Notes: a model not told the origin generated them from the letters alone. 64,000 nucleotides of DNA from JAWSVE01 sp050789445 (GCA_050789445.1 JAILXR010000001.1:1674001-1738000); one strand, 5' to 3'. Positions 54,618 to 63,680 are shown, counted from the first letter of the stretch. Numbers and translations: made by a program.

Positions 54618-55835
54618 TCACGACAGCATTGATTTCGCTTTCCGCAATCCATTAAACAATCGATCAACTTCGTCCAGCGTATTATAAAGTGCGAACGATG
54701 CACGGGCAGTACCAGGAATATTTAATCGATTCATTAAAGGCTCTGCACAATGATGCCCTGTTCGAATCGCGATACCTTGCCGGTCTAATAAAAAACCAAT
54801 ATCCGCTGGATGCCCTTCGGACATAATAAAACTCAACACACCAATTTTATTGACAGCACTTCCAATGATTTTTAAATCGTCAAAATCCAACGCTTGCTCA
54901 GTTGCACTTTTTAATAAACTGTCTTCGTGTTGCTGAACTGCTTTTAAATCCAATTCAGAAAACCAACGAATAGCTTCGCCCATTGCGATAGCGCCTGCAA
55001 TATTCGGAGTCCCGGCTTCAAAACGATAAGGCAATACATTCCAAGTCGCTTTTTGATAAGTAACTTCCGAAATCATCTCTCCACCGGTTTGCCAAACCGG
55101 CCATTCAGACAAAATAGATTCACGCCCCCACAACACGCCCATACCTGTCGGCCCGTAAAGTTTATGCGCTGAAAATGCATAAAAATCGCAACCAATCGCT
55201 TGCACATCAACTTTAAAATGAGCAATCCCTTGAGCGCCATCAATCAAAACTTTTGCACCAACGGCTTTTGATTTCTTGCAGAGATCGTCAATCGGATTGA
55301 CCGTCCCTAACGCGTTCGACACATGAGGAAAAGCAACAAACTGAGTATTTTTTGACAATAAATTATCAAAGGCTTGTATATCAAGAGAGCCGTCTTCCAA
55401 GATCGGAGCTACTTTTAATGTTGCTCCGCTCGCCAATGCTGCTTGCTGCCAAGTCACCAAGTTAGCGTGATGCTCCATTTCTGTAACAAGAATTTCATCG
55501 CCAACGCTGAGTAACTGGCCTAAACCATGAGCAACAATATTGATAGCTTCGGTCGTGCCTTTAGTCCAAACAATCTCGGTCGAATTATTCGCATTTAAAA
55601 AACCAGCAGTAATATTTCTCGCATTTTCAAAACGACGAGTTGCTTCATCCGCTAAATGATGAGCGCCTCGATGAACATTAGAATTTATTGTTGAGTAGTA
55701 TTCCACAATCGCATCGATCATGCATTGAGGCTTTTGCGTGGTCGCCGCATTATCGAGATACACTAACGGTTTACCGTCAATTTCTTGCGACAAAATAGGA
55801 AACTGCTTACGAATAGAGGCGACATCAAAAGCCAT
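54618..55835 (-). CDS. sufS: Cysteine desulfurase SufS (group II)
   Basis: PLP enzyme releasing sulfur from cysteine to its partner SufE. 405 residues (E. coli 406). PLP Lys225 in AFSAHKLYGPTG; active Cys363 in IRTGHHCAEPLM, the short rigid loop of group II enzymes. SufE is encoded three genes later. It is the second cysteine desulfurase of this operon. Confidence 0.96.
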   Translation of the reverse strand: MAFDVASIRKQFPILSQEIDGKPLVYLDNAATTQKPQCMIDAIVEYYSTINSNVHRGAHHLADEATRRFENARNITAGFLNANNSTEIVWTKGTTEAINIVAHGLGQLLSVGDEILVTEMEHHANLVTWQQAALASGATLKVAPILEDGSLDIQAFDNLLSKNTQFVAFPHVSNALGTVNPIDDLCKKSKAVGAKVLIDGAQGIAHFKVDVQAIGCDFYAFSAHKLYGPTGMGVLWGRESILSEWPVWQTGGEMISEVTYQKATWNVLPYRFEAGTPNIAGAIAMGEAIRWFSELDLKAVQQHEDSLLKSATEQALDFDDLKIIGSAVNKIGVLSFIMSEGHPADIGFLLDRQGIAIRTGHHCAEPLMNRLNIPGTARASFALYNTLDEVDRLFNGLRKAKSMLS

Positions 55836-55899
55836 AAGAATAAACTTTAAACCAGTAATATTGTGGACGTTATCTTAATAAGATAAAAAACAAAAAACG

Positions 55900-57219
55900 T
55901 TATTGCATTTTCGAAAAACGTTCTCGAAGCTGAGGCCTAAGCCATTCAGCAATCGCTTTATTAGGAATGAAATCGACAAGCTCATTAATAAAACCAAAGT
56001 TCAACATGATTTTAGCTTGCTCAGGCGAAATACCTCGGCTTTGTAGATAATAAAGTGCTTTCTTGTCTATCTCTGCGATGGTCGCTCCATGAGCGCATTT
56101 CACATCATCGGCATAAATTTCTAGTTCAGGTTTTGTATTTACTTCAGCTTTTTCGGACAGCAACAAGTTTCGATTATTTAATTCAGCCAATGTTTTTTGA
56201 GCATGACGATGAATATGAATACGACCGTTAAATACCGCTTTTGCTTGATCGGCAACAATCCCTCTCACGTTTTCTTCTGTTATTCCGTTTGGAACAGCAT
56301 GCTCAATCGTGGTATGCAAATCGAAAAGTTCATCATCTTTCAGTAAAAAAATTGCATTTATTTTTGCCAATGCATTTTCACCACCGTGAATCACATCCAC
56401 ATCAAGTCGAGATAAATCGCTACCAAAACCCACAATGGTACTATTCATTTTTGAACGTTCTGACAAATAAAAATGATTACCACCAAGCGCAACGGCGCTA
56501 TTTGTTTGCAAACCGAATCGATAATGTTCCAACTCAGCAGACGCACCGACACTGTACTCAGAAAAGCAGGTATTAACCGATTGTTCAATTCCCGAAAACT
56601 GTTCAATCAGTGTCAGTTTAGCATTGTTGCCAACTCGAACAAATACCCTTACGTGTACCTCACAGCCTCCGGAGACTACATTTAAGATACGAACAGGGTT
56701 TTCAATTTTCACATCATCTTCTACATCAATAAAAATGCAGGTATTCGCTAGCACATCGTTAACCAAACCGAACAAGTGTTTTGAAGGCTTGATTGATGAA
56801 AAATTTTCACGAACGATATCTTTTTCGGCTTCATCCAACTCATCAAAAGATTTAATCGCTAAACCTTTGGGCAAATTTTGCTTCGACAAAATTGTTGTTA
56901 GCTGAGCATCTAGAATGGTGACATCAATCAAATCGACATTATCGATAACAGTGGCTGAATCTAACAATGACGGCTCATCATTGACAGCATCGCGACTACC
57001 AAAGCCCGAATTAGAAAGAACTCGAGACACCTTGGCGTTTTCCAACGCACGAACCGGCGTATATTTCCACGCCTCAATTTTACGATTAGGCCAAGCAGAA
57101 TCTTTCAACAATGCTAATGATGATTGCCTTTTTTCTGACAACCAATCATTGCTATTTTGCGAGCGAGACACCTGTAGGCTTTCGCCATCGGCAATCGCTT
57201 GATTTAACCAATCGCTCAC
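55900..57219 (-). CDS. sufD: Fe-S scaffold subunit SufD
   Basis: Partner of SufB in the SufBC2D scaffold. 439 residues (E. coli 423). The C-terminal beta-helix includes the conserved DVKCAHGATIAEIDKKALYY segment with its His, and LRPQLRERF at the tail. The N-terminal part WLNQAIADGESL...IEAWKYTPVR is typical. GTG start overlapping the sufC stop (GTGA), so the two are translationally coupled. Confidence 0.95.
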   Translation of the reverse strand: MSDWLNQAIADGESLQVSRSQNSNDWLSEKRQSSLALLKDSAWPNRKIEAWKYTPVRALENAKVSRVLSNSGFGSRDAVNDEPSLLDSATVIDNVDLIDVTILDAQLTTILSKQNLPKGLAIKSFDELDEAEKDIVRENFSSIKPSKHLFGLVNDVLANTCIFIDVEDDVKIENPVRILNVVSGGCEVHVRVFVRVGNNAKLTLIEQFSGIEQSVNTCFSEYSVGASAELEHYRFGLQTNSAVALGGNHFYLSERSKMNSTIVGFGSDLSRLDVDVIHGGENALAKINAIFLLKDDELFDLHTTIEHAVPNGITEENVRGIVADQAKAVFNGRIHIHRHAQKTLAELNNRNLLLSEKAEVNTKPELEIYADDVKCAHGATIAEIDKKALYYLQSRGISPEQAKIMLNFGFINELVDFIPNKAIAEWLRPQLRERFSKMQ

Positions 57220-58013
57220 ACTGAAGCTCCCGAAGAGACAGAATTGCCTAGCAATTCATTCTCTTCTTTTTTTCTTTCGTCCAACCACGCATAACCTTCA
57301 GCTTCTAACTCTTTTGCCAGTGAGGCATCACCGCTTTTGGCAATTTTTCCATCTGCTAATACATGTACAAAATCTGGCTTGATAAAATCCAATAGGCGCT
57401 GATAATGGGTAATTACAATAAAACTTCTCTCTGGAGACCGCTGGCTATTCACGCCTTCAGCGACAATCTTTAATGCATCAATATCGAGGCCAGAATCTGT
57501 TTCATCTAAAATAGCGACAGATGGTTTTAATAAAAGCATTTGCATAATTTCATTGCGTTTTTTCTCACCTCCAGAAAAGCCTTCATTTACACCACGCTTT
57601 AAAAACTCAATCGGCAAATTAACTTGCTTACAAGCCACTCGCGCTAATTTTAAAAATTCAGCTGAACTTAAAGCAGGCTCGTCTCTTTCCGCACGCTGCG
57701 CATCAACTGCGGTTTTCATAAATTCCATATTACTAACACCAGGAATCTCAACGGGATATTGAAACGCCAAAAACAAACCTGTTCTCGCTCGTTCTTCCGG
57801 TTCCATATCTAAGACATTTTTTCCATTTAAGGTAACACTACCGGAATTCACTTCATAACCTTCTCGGCCAGACAATACATAACCTAACGTACTCTTACCC
57901 GCACCATTTGGCCCCATGATGGCATGTACTTCGCCCGGCTTTATCTCGAGGCTCAAGCCTTTTAAAATTTGTTTTTCTTCTACACTGGCATGCAGATCTT
58001 TTACTGACAACAT
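57216..58013 (-). CDS. sufC: Fe-S assembly ATPase SufC
   Basis: ABC-type ATPase that drives conformational change of SufBC2D. 265 residues (E. coli 248), the excess being a C-terminal tail. Walker A GPNGAGKST (34-42), signature SGGEKKRNE, Walker B VAILDETDSGLD. Follows sufB after 115 AT-rich bases. Confidence 0.97.
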   Translation of the reverse strand: MLSVKDLHASVEEKQILKGLSLEIKPGEVHAIMGPNGAGKSTLGYVLSGREGYEVNSGSVTLNGKNVLDMEPEERARTGLFLAFQYPVEIPGVSNMEFMKTAVDAQRAERDEPALSSAEFLKLARVACKQVNLPIEFLKRGVNEGFSGGEKKRNEIMQMLLLKPSVAILDETDSGLDIDALKIVAEGVNSQRSPERSFIVITHYQRLLDFIKPDFVHVLADGKIAKSGDASLAKELEAEGYAWLDERKKEENELLGNSVSSGASV

Positions 58014-58128
58014 CTAATGCGTTCCTAAATTTTTAATCAAATAATAATGACAGAATATAAAACTGATAACTTTAAAATATTTTTTAGCTGACTATGGTTA
58101 CAAAACCACGAAATTTTTACTTCGAAAT

Positions 58129-59565
58129 TTAACCTACAGAACCTTCTAAACTAATCTCGAGCAATTTACCGGCTTCAACTGCGAACTCCATTGGTAGCTC
58201 TTTAAAAACTTCTTTGCAAAAACCATTCACAATCATAGACACTGCTTTTTCGGGATCAATGCCGCGCTGCTGACATAAAAATAATTGATCATCACTCACT
58301 TTAGAAGTTGTCGCTTCATGCTCCACTATAGCGGAAGGATTGCGACTCTCAATATAAGGAAATGTATGCGCTCCACACTGATCGCCAATTAAAAGCGAAT
58401 CACATTGCGTATAATTCCTAGCGCCCTTTGCTGACGGATTCATGCGAACTAAACCGCGATACGTATTATTACTTCTTCCCGCAGAAATACCTTTTGAAAT
58501 AATTGTAGACTTTGTATTCTTACCAAGATGAATCATCTTCGTACCAGTATCAGCTTGTTGTTTTCCACGAGTTAAAGCAACGGAATAAAATTCACCAATA
58601 CTATTGTCGCCGCGTAAAATACAACTCGGATATTTCCACGTAACCGAAGAACCTGTTTCTACTTGAGTCCAAGATATTTTTGCATTCTTATGGCATTCGC
58701 CACGCTTGGTCACAAAATTATAAATTCCACCACGACCTTCTTCGTCACCGGGATACCAATTTTGCACTGTTGAATATTTTATTTCTGCATCATCGAGAGC
58801 AATCAACTCAACAACAGCGGCATGCAATTGATTTTCATCTCGCTGCGGCGCAGTGCACCCCTCAAGATAACTAACATGACTACCTTCATCAGCAATAATG
58901 AGTGTTCTTTCAAACTGCCCTGTGTTTTGTTCGTTAATTCTAAAGTACGTGGACAATTCCATAGGGCAACGCGTGCCTTTGGGAATATAAACAAACGAAC
59001 CATCAGTAAATACAGCACAGTTAAGTGCCGCATAAAAATTATCGCGCTGCGGAACAACACTGCCTAAATATTTTTTGACGAGCTCTGGATATTTCTCAAT
59101 CGCTTCGGAGATCGGGCAGAAAATAACTCCCGATTCTGCTAACTTTTCCCGAAAAGTTGTTACTACTGAAACCGAATCAAAAACGGCATCAACAGCAACA
59201 CCAGCAAGCATTTGCTGTTCTAACAAAGGGATTCCCAATTTTTCGTATGTACGAAGTAACTCAGGATCAACCTCATCCAATGATTTAGGCCTGTCCTTCA
59301 TACTTTTGGGTGCTGAATGATAAGATATTGCCTGATAATCTATCGGCGTATAATCAACATGTGCCCATGTTGGCTCTTCCATTCCTTTCCAGATTTCAAA
59401 TGCTTTTAACCGCCAATCCAGCATCCACTGCGGTTCGTTTTTGATCGCGGAAATACGACGAATGACATCTTCATTTAAACCAGGCTCAAATGTTTCTGAT
59501 TCAATATCAGAAACAAAACCTGCGTCGTATTCTCGCTTGAGAGCTTGATTGATTTGCTCTGTCAT
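58129..59565 (-). CDS. sufB: Fe-S scaffold subunit SufB
   Basis: Core scaffold on which the cluster is built. 478 residues (E. coli 495). Key segments: YEKLGIPLLEQQML, FVYIPKGTRCPMELSTYFRI, VSYLEGCTAPQRDENQLHAA with a conserved Cys on the sulfur-transfer path, EHEATTSKVSDDQLFLCQQRG with the cluster-site Cys, and DPEKAVSMIVNGFCKEV. First suf gene after iscR-iscS. Confidence 0.97.
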   Translation of the reverse strand: MTEQINQALKREYDAGFVSDIESETFEPGLNEDVIRRISAIKNEPQWMLDWRLKAFEIWKGMEEPTWAHVDYTPIDYQAISYHSAPKSMKDRPKSLDEVDPELLRTYEKLGIPLLEQQMLAGVAVDAVFDSVSVVTTFREKLAESGVIFCPISEAIEKYPELVKKYLGSVVPQRDNFYAALNCAVFTDGSFVYIPKGTRCPMELSTYFRINEQNTGQFERTLIIADEGSHVSYLEGCTAPQRDENQLHAAVVELIALDDAEIKYSTVQNWYPGDEEGRGGIYNFVTKRGECHKNAKISWTQVETGSSVTWKYPSCILRGDNSIGEFYSVALTRGKQQADTGTKMIHLGKNTKSTIISKGISAGRSNNTYRGLVRMNPSAKGARNYTQCDSLLIGDQCGAHTFPYIESRNPSAIVEHEATTSKVSDDQLFLCQQRGIDPEKAVSMIVNGFCKEVFKELPMEFAVEAGKLLEISLEGSVG

Positions 59566-59620
59566 AACTTTATTTTAATCCCAAATTCTTTTCGTATTGT
59601 TTACGGTAATTTTATCCGCA

Positions 59621-59650
59621 GCAGCTTTTCATTCTTTGCTTAGAAGCTGC
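59621..59650 (-). other. Hairpin in the iscS-sufB spacer
   Basis: Seven-bp perfect stem GCAGCTT/AAGCTGC (59621-59627 and 59644-59650) with a 16-nt loop. No T-run follows on the minus strand, so it is not a standard terminator. It could be an RNA processing or stability element separating the regulatory genes iscR-iscS from sufB onward. Confidence 0.35.
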
Positions 59651-59662
59651 GCGTTAAAGACA

Positions 59663-60817
59663 TTACGCTGCCTGCAGCTGAGTAACTGTTTGACGAATAT
59701 GAATGATTGCCCGATCTATTTCTTCTTCCGTCGTAAAACGACCAAGAGAAATTCGAATCGAGCTCAACGCTTTCTCATCACTAACGCCCATAGCTTTTAA
59801 TACATAAGACGGTGCCATACTCGCCGATGTACAAGCAGAACCAGTCGATACTGCTATTTCCCTAAGAGACAGCAATAAACTTTCTCCATCGACATTTCCA
59901 AATGAAATATTGAGATGGCTTGGACTTACTTTTGAATCGCTACCGTTGCGTTCGATCCCAGACAAATCTTTAATACCTGCCCACAATTTATCTCGCAACA
60001 AATCAAGCCTTTTAGCTTCTTCAGCAAACTCGGAAGACACTATTTTGGCAGCCTCGCCCATACCAACCAACTGATGTGTCGGTAATGTACCCGACCGCAA
60101 ACCACGCTCATGACCACCGCCATGCATTTGCGGCGCGATTGTACGCTGAACAGGCCTTCGTGCGTAGAGTGCGCCAACGCCTTTTGGCCCATAAAACTTA
60201 TGCGCAGATAAACTCATTAAATCAACCTGCAAGCTGTCAACATTCATATTAAGACGACCAACAGCTTGTGCAGCATCAACATGAAAAGTAATTTCATTCT
60301 CTCGGCAAAAACGCCCTATTTCTTCTATTGGGTTTATCACACCCGTTTCATTGTTCACATACATCAAGCTGACGAGATGTGTTCCTGCAGTCACCGACTG
60401 TTTCACTTGCTCCAAGGAAATCAGCCCTTCACTATCAGGTGTAAGATAAGTGACTTCAACACCCCTAGACTCTAACCACACTGCTGTATCTAAAATCGCT
60501 TTATGCTCGATGGCCGATGTAATTAAATGCCCTTTGAAATTTTTCTTTTCAAAAATGCCTTTTAAAGCCAAATTATCTGCTTCAGTTGCGCCACTAGTCC
60601 AAACAACTTCGCGAGGATCACAGACCAATAGCTCTGCTACATGGCTACGAGCAAGCTCTACCTGCTCTTCAGCTTGCCACCCGTAAATATGCGAACGACT
60701 TGCAGGGTTTGCAAAAACACCATCAATCGCAAGGCAACCAGACATGACATCAACCACTCTTGGGTCAACTGGTGTCGTTGCGGCATAATCAAAATAAATA
60801 GGTTTACTCATGTTCAT
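59663..60817 (-). CDS. iscS: Cysteine desulfurase, IscS-type (group I), short C-terminus
   Basis: PLP enzyme giving sulfur from cysteine. 384 residues against 404 in E. coli IscS. Lys207 in SLSAHKFYGPKG and active Cys329 in STGSACTSASM, the flexible loop of group I enzymes. The alignment is nearly gap-free to FTTEEEIDRAI, but the protein then ends QLQAA and lacks the last 20 or so residues that in IscS contact IscU. No iscU is in this operon, which fits. It lies directly after iscR (nine bases between). An ATG two codons in is an equally good start. Confidence 0.93.
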   Translation of the reverse strand: MNMSKPIYFDYAATTPVDPRVVDVMSGCLAIDGVFANPASRSHIYGWQAEEQVELARSHVAELLVCDPREVVWTSGATEADNLALKGIFEKKNFKGHLITSAIEHKAILDTAVWLESRGVEVTYLTPDSEGLISLEQVKQSVTAGTHLVSLMYVNNETGVINPIEEIGRFCRENEITFHVDAAQAVGRLNMNVDSLQVDLMSLSAHKFYGPKGVGALYARRPVQRTIAPQMHGGGHERGLRSGTLPTHQLVGMGEAAKIVSSEFAEEAKRLDLLRDKLWAGIKDLSGIERNGSDSKVSPSHLNISFGNVDGESLLLSLREIAVSTGSACTSASMAPSYVLKAMGVSDEKALSSIRISLGRFTTEEEIDRAIIHIRQTVTQLQAA

Positions 60818-60826
60818 GGCGCGCGA

Positions 60827-61312
60827 TTATATAAGTTCCAGAGTTCTCTCACCATTACGATCGTCAAAATCCTGCGAAATAGCATTTTGACGATCAGCTA
60901 CGGCTTTGACTTCCTGTCTCTGAACTAAGCTTTCCAAACTAATTGAGCTTAAAAAACCATGGATTTGCTCGCTTAAGTCCATCCACAGATGATGAGTTAA
61001 GCATACTTGACCATGCTGACAATTCCCCTGACCACCGCAGTTTGTTGCGTCAATAGACTCATTGACTGCATCAACAATTTGAGCCACAAAAATTTCAGCT
61101 GTTGAACGACTTAGGCGATATCCACCTCCTGGCCCTCTAACACTTGAAACAAGGTCGTTTTTACGAAGCTTAGAAAACAACTGTTCGAGGTAAGAAAGAG
61201 ATATTTCTTGTCTTTTAGAAATGTCCGCCAAACTAACAGGGCCTGCTTTCGCATTAATTGCCAAATCTAACATCGCAGTGACCGCATACCGGCCTTTAGT
61301 CGTTAATCGCAT
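60827..61312 (-). CDS. iscR: Rrf2-family Fe-S regulator IscR
   Basis: Transcription factor that binds a 2Fe-2S cluster and tunes Fe-S biogenesis to demand. 161 residues (E. coli 162). Winged helix with MRLTTKGRYAVTAMLDLA and YLEQLFSKLRKNDLVSSVRG; cluster ligands Cys92, Cys98, Cys104 and His107 stand at exactly the E. coli positions (CGGQGNCQHGQVCLTHH). GGAGGA precedes the ATG. First gene of the operon, so it probably regulates itself. Confidence 0.96.
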   Translation of the reverse strand: MRLTTKGRYAVTAMLDLAINAKAGPVSLADISKRQEISLSYLEQLFSKLRKNDLVSSVRGPGGGYRLSRSTAEIFVAQIVDAVNESIDATNCGGQGNCQHGQVCLTHHLWMDLSEQIHGFLSSISLESLVQRQEVKAVADRQNAISQDFDDRNGERTLELI

Positions 61313-61399
61313 TTATCCTCCAAGCTTTGTTTTTTATGCCTATGTCTGTGCAGGTGCCATCTAACGCAACAAACATCAATTCAAAGAGATGAATTGCGG

Positions 61400-61428
61400 A
61401 TTATCTAATAACCAAGCAAAACCATCAA
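61400..61428 (-). promoter_or_regulatory. Predicted iscR operon promoter
   Basis: Minus strand TTGATG (61428-61423), 17-bp spacer, GATAAT (61405-61400). Best sigma70 match in the interval; expected start about 80 bases before iscR. The spacer contains the left arm of a 12-bp inverted repeat (61407-61418). Confidence 0.6.
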
Positions 61429-61458
61429 GTATTTATCCTAGTAAAATGCTTGGTTATT
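61407..61458. repeat. 12-bp perfect inverted repeat in the divergent control region
   Basis: Left arm AATAACCAAGCA (61407-61418), right arm TGCTTGGTTATT (61447-61458), 28 bp apart, 40 bp centre to centre. The left arm is inside the predicted iscR promoter spacer and the right arm reaches the predicted -35 of the opposite promoter. Neither predicted transcript includes both arms, so a DNA operator is more likely than an RNA hairpin. The arm contains ATAACC, a partial match to the AWARCC edge of type 2 IscR sites; it does not form a full site. Confidence 0.6.
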
Positions 61459-61484
61459 TGATATGCACATACCTCCCCTATACT
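61458..61484 (+). promoter_or_regulatory. Candidate promoter for the thioredoxin-fold genes
   Basis: TTGATA, 15-bp spacer, TATACT on the plus strand (or TTTGAT with 16 bp). The spacer is short, so an activator may be needed. The -10 lies in CTATACTAG, which matches the core (CTRWWWYAG) of type 1 IscR sites, but the flanks agree poorly. Confidence 0.4.
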
Positions 61485-61602
61485 AGTAGGCTGTTAAAAT
61501 GTGTTATCAGCGCTGAATCCCGCCTTCAATTCTTGTAGTATCGGGACAATATTACGATAAATATTAGGTCAAAAAGAATAATCGCCGGCGGAAAGCGGAA
61601 AA

Positions 61603-62265
61603 ATGAAAAACAAGCAACAAAATCTCTCCATATTCATTCTACTCATCAGCAGTCTATTTTTTTCCTGTGCTGTCACTGCTGGGAAATTTAACACTATCAT
61701 CAACATAGGAGACTCACTCCCTGAATTCGAAAATCTTCTAGGGACCGATAAAAAACTTTATTCATCAAAAGATATCAGTGAAGACTTTATTGTGCTCGTA
61801 TCACTTTCAAATATGTGTCCTTTTTCAAACGGAATCGAAAACGATTTAATCAAGCTTGCCGATGAACTCAAAAATCAATCTGTAAAATTTATTGCCGTGA
61901 ATTACAACATGAACAAAGGCGACAACATGATCGCCATGCAACAACGAGACAAGCAATACAATTACAACTTTATTTACTTAAAAGACGATGAGCAAAACTT
62001 GGGTCGGCAATTAGGCACAACGGTTACGCCAGAATTTTTTGTTTTCGACAAGAACAGAAAACTCATCTACATGGGGTTATTGCACAACTCTCCCGCAATG
62101 GCACAAAGAGATAAATCAGTTTACCTAAAAGGCGAGCCAACCGATTTCTATGTTCGCGATGCTATTATTGCCACAACAAATAACACAATCATAGAACCCT
62201 CAGAAACGCGTGCTTATGGTTGCAGTGTAGAATACCTCAGTGCTCTCGATCCAAACCAAAAATAA
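61603..62265 (+). CDS. Exported thioredoxin-fold (redoxin) protein
   Basis: 220 residues. Signal peptide of about 26 residues (hydrophobic IFILLISSLFF, ending VTAG). AhpC/TSA-type thioredoxin fold: the active loop is SNMCPFSNG with one Cys (Cys72) instead of CxxC; a cis-Pro follows at TVTPEFFVF (Pro143). A second Cys (Cys207) is close to the C-terminus in AYGCSVEY. This CP...GC-tail pattern marks a redoxin family of unknown function; the two cysteines could form a disulfide. No strong Shine-Dalgarno. Diverges from iscR and precedes a TlpA-like gene by 23 bases. Confidence 0.85.
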   Translation: MKNKQQNLSIFILLISSLFFSCAVTAGKFNTIINIGDSLPEFENLLGTDKKLYSSKDISEDFIVLVSLSNMCPFSNGIENDLIKLADELKNQSVKFIAVNYNMNKGDNMIAMQQRDKQYNYNFIYLKDDEQNLGRQLGTTVTPEFFVFDKNRKLIYMGLLHNSPAMAQRDKSVYLKGEPTDFYVRDAIIATTNNTIIEPSETRAYGCSVEYLSALDPNQK

Positions 62266-62288
62266 AATTATTCACATAAGACTAAGCT

Positions 62289-62867
62289 ATGAATATGATT
62301 TCCAAGCGCAGAGTATTTAACTTAATATTCGTAACAGCCAGCATTTTCTTTATTACAAGCTGCTCAAAAACAGAAAACGCTACTAACATCACCGACTCAT
62401 CTTCCGAAAAAACATTACCTAAAAACGTCTCGTTACAGAAAATCAATTTCAAACAGTGGGACAAACAGCTTAAATCTTACCAACCAAATATTGTTGTCGT
62501 TGATGCTTGGGCTATGTGGTGTTCATCATGTATTAAACGCTTTCCCAAAATGGTAGAACTTAGCAAAAAGTATCAAAATGAAAATGTGAAATTCGTTTCA
62601 CTTAATCTCGATGACCACACAAATACCGAAGCAGTCACTGATGCCGAAGCGTTTTTACATAAGATGAATGCGACGTTTGATAATTTTCATATTGATGAAA
62701 ATTTAATTGATGCTTTTGAGCGGTTTAACTTGATAGGCATTCCTGCTGTTTTTATCTACGACAAAAACAGCAAAGAACAATTTAGATTGACAGGCGACAA
62801 CCCCAACAGCCAGTTCACAGAAAAAGATATTGAAGCATCTGTTATTGAGTTATTAAAAAGTACATAA
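62289..62867 (+). CDS. TlpA-like thioredoxin lipoprotein
   Basis: 192 residues. Signal sequence with lipobox ITSC (Cys25), so probably anchored to a membrane on the periplasmic side. Thioredoxin fold with active site WCSSC (CSSC at 78-81), VVVDAWAMWCSSC and cis-Pro at GIPAVFIY (Pro152). Likely a disulfide reductase or oxidoreductase. Twenty-three bases after the redoxin gene; the two are probably one transcript and may act together. Converges on trmJ. Confidence 0.87.
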   Translation: MNMISKRRVFNLIFVTASIFFITSCSKTENATNITDSSSEKTLPKNVSLQKINFKQWDKQLKSYQPNIVVVDAWAMWCSSCIKRFPKMVELSKKYQNENVKFVSLNLDDHTNTEAVTDAEAFLHKMNATFDNFHIDENLIDAFERFNLIGIPAVFIYDKNSKEQFRLTGDNPNSQFTEKDIEASVIELLKST

Positions 62868-62897
62868 CAATTTAACAGCAACTTACATAAAATATTT

Positions 62898-63680
62898 TTA
62901 TTTTTTATCGTCTTCTAGAGCTGCAATTTTATTATCGGCATGAAAAATATAGTTTTGAGTTGCCGTTAAAATGCCACGTAAAATACTTAACTCCATTCGA
63001 TCTAAACGAATACGATTAAACAACCGTCTTATTCGTGTCATTGTTTGACGAGGGTTATCTTCTTCTAAAAACTTTAACTCCACTAACGTTTTTTGTAAGT
63101 GCTCATAATAACGCTCTAAGTCATCATGCTTAGCTGGCGGCATATCCCAATCGTCAAACGTTGGTAATTTTCCGGATTCATACGTTAAGTGAGCCATGCG
63201 AACTTCATAACAAATAACCTGTACTGCCGCACTAATATTTAAAGAGCTATATTCAGGATTGGCAGGGATATGCACGTGATAATTACACTGATGTAATTCC
63301 TCGTTCGTCAGGCCTCTGTCTTCACGACCAAACACAATAGCTATGTCGTGATGAGCCGATTCTTGCCAAGCCCTCTCACCACATTCTCTCGGAGTCACCA
63401 GTGGCCAAGGAATTCGTCTCTCTCTAGCACTGGTGCCAACAACCAAGCCACAATCCTTCACAGCTTCTTCTAATGTTTCAACGACAATGACATCATCCAA
63501 AACATCAACAGCATTAGAGGCTCGCCATACCGCCTTTGGTGATGGATACTCTTTTGGCGCTACCAGCACTAATTGAGATAAACCCATGTTTTTGAGCGCA
63601 CGTGCTGCTGCTCCAATATTGCCAGGATGAGTTGTATTGACGAGAACGATACGAATATTGTCGAAAGTTGGCTTAGTCAT
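62898..63680 (-). CDS. trmJ: tRNA (Cm32/Um32) 2'-O-methyltransferase
   Basis: SPOUT-class SAM enzyme methylating the ribose at position 32 of some tRNAs. 260 residues from ATG 63680 (E. coli 246). Motifs: RIVLVNTTHPGNIGAAARAL, VVGTSARERRIPWP, IVFGREDRGLTNEEL and IPANPEYSSLNISAAVQVIC for the trefoil knot. I take this ATG (AGAGA upstream) rather than an in-frame start 17 codons earlier. Divergent from suhB, the normal arrangement. Confidence 0.95.
   Translation of the reverse strand: MTKPTFDNIRIVLVNTTHPGNIGAAARALKNMGLSQLVLVAPKEYPSPKAVWRASNAVDVLDDVIVVETLEEAVKDCGLVVGTSARERRIPWPLVTPRECGERAWQESAHHDIAIVFGREDRGLTNEELHQCNYHVHIPANPEYSSLNISAAVQVICYEVRMAHLTYESGKLPTFDDWDMPPAKHDDLERYYEHLQKTLVELKFLEEDNPRQTMTRIRRLFNRIRLDRMELSILRGILTATQNYIFHADNKIAALEDDKK

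Noticed and set aside
61471..61495. Full type 1 IscR operator at the divergent promoter
   Set aside because: Only the core CTA-TAC-TAG and part of one flank fit the consensus; the other flank fails. Kept only as a remark on the candidate promoter.
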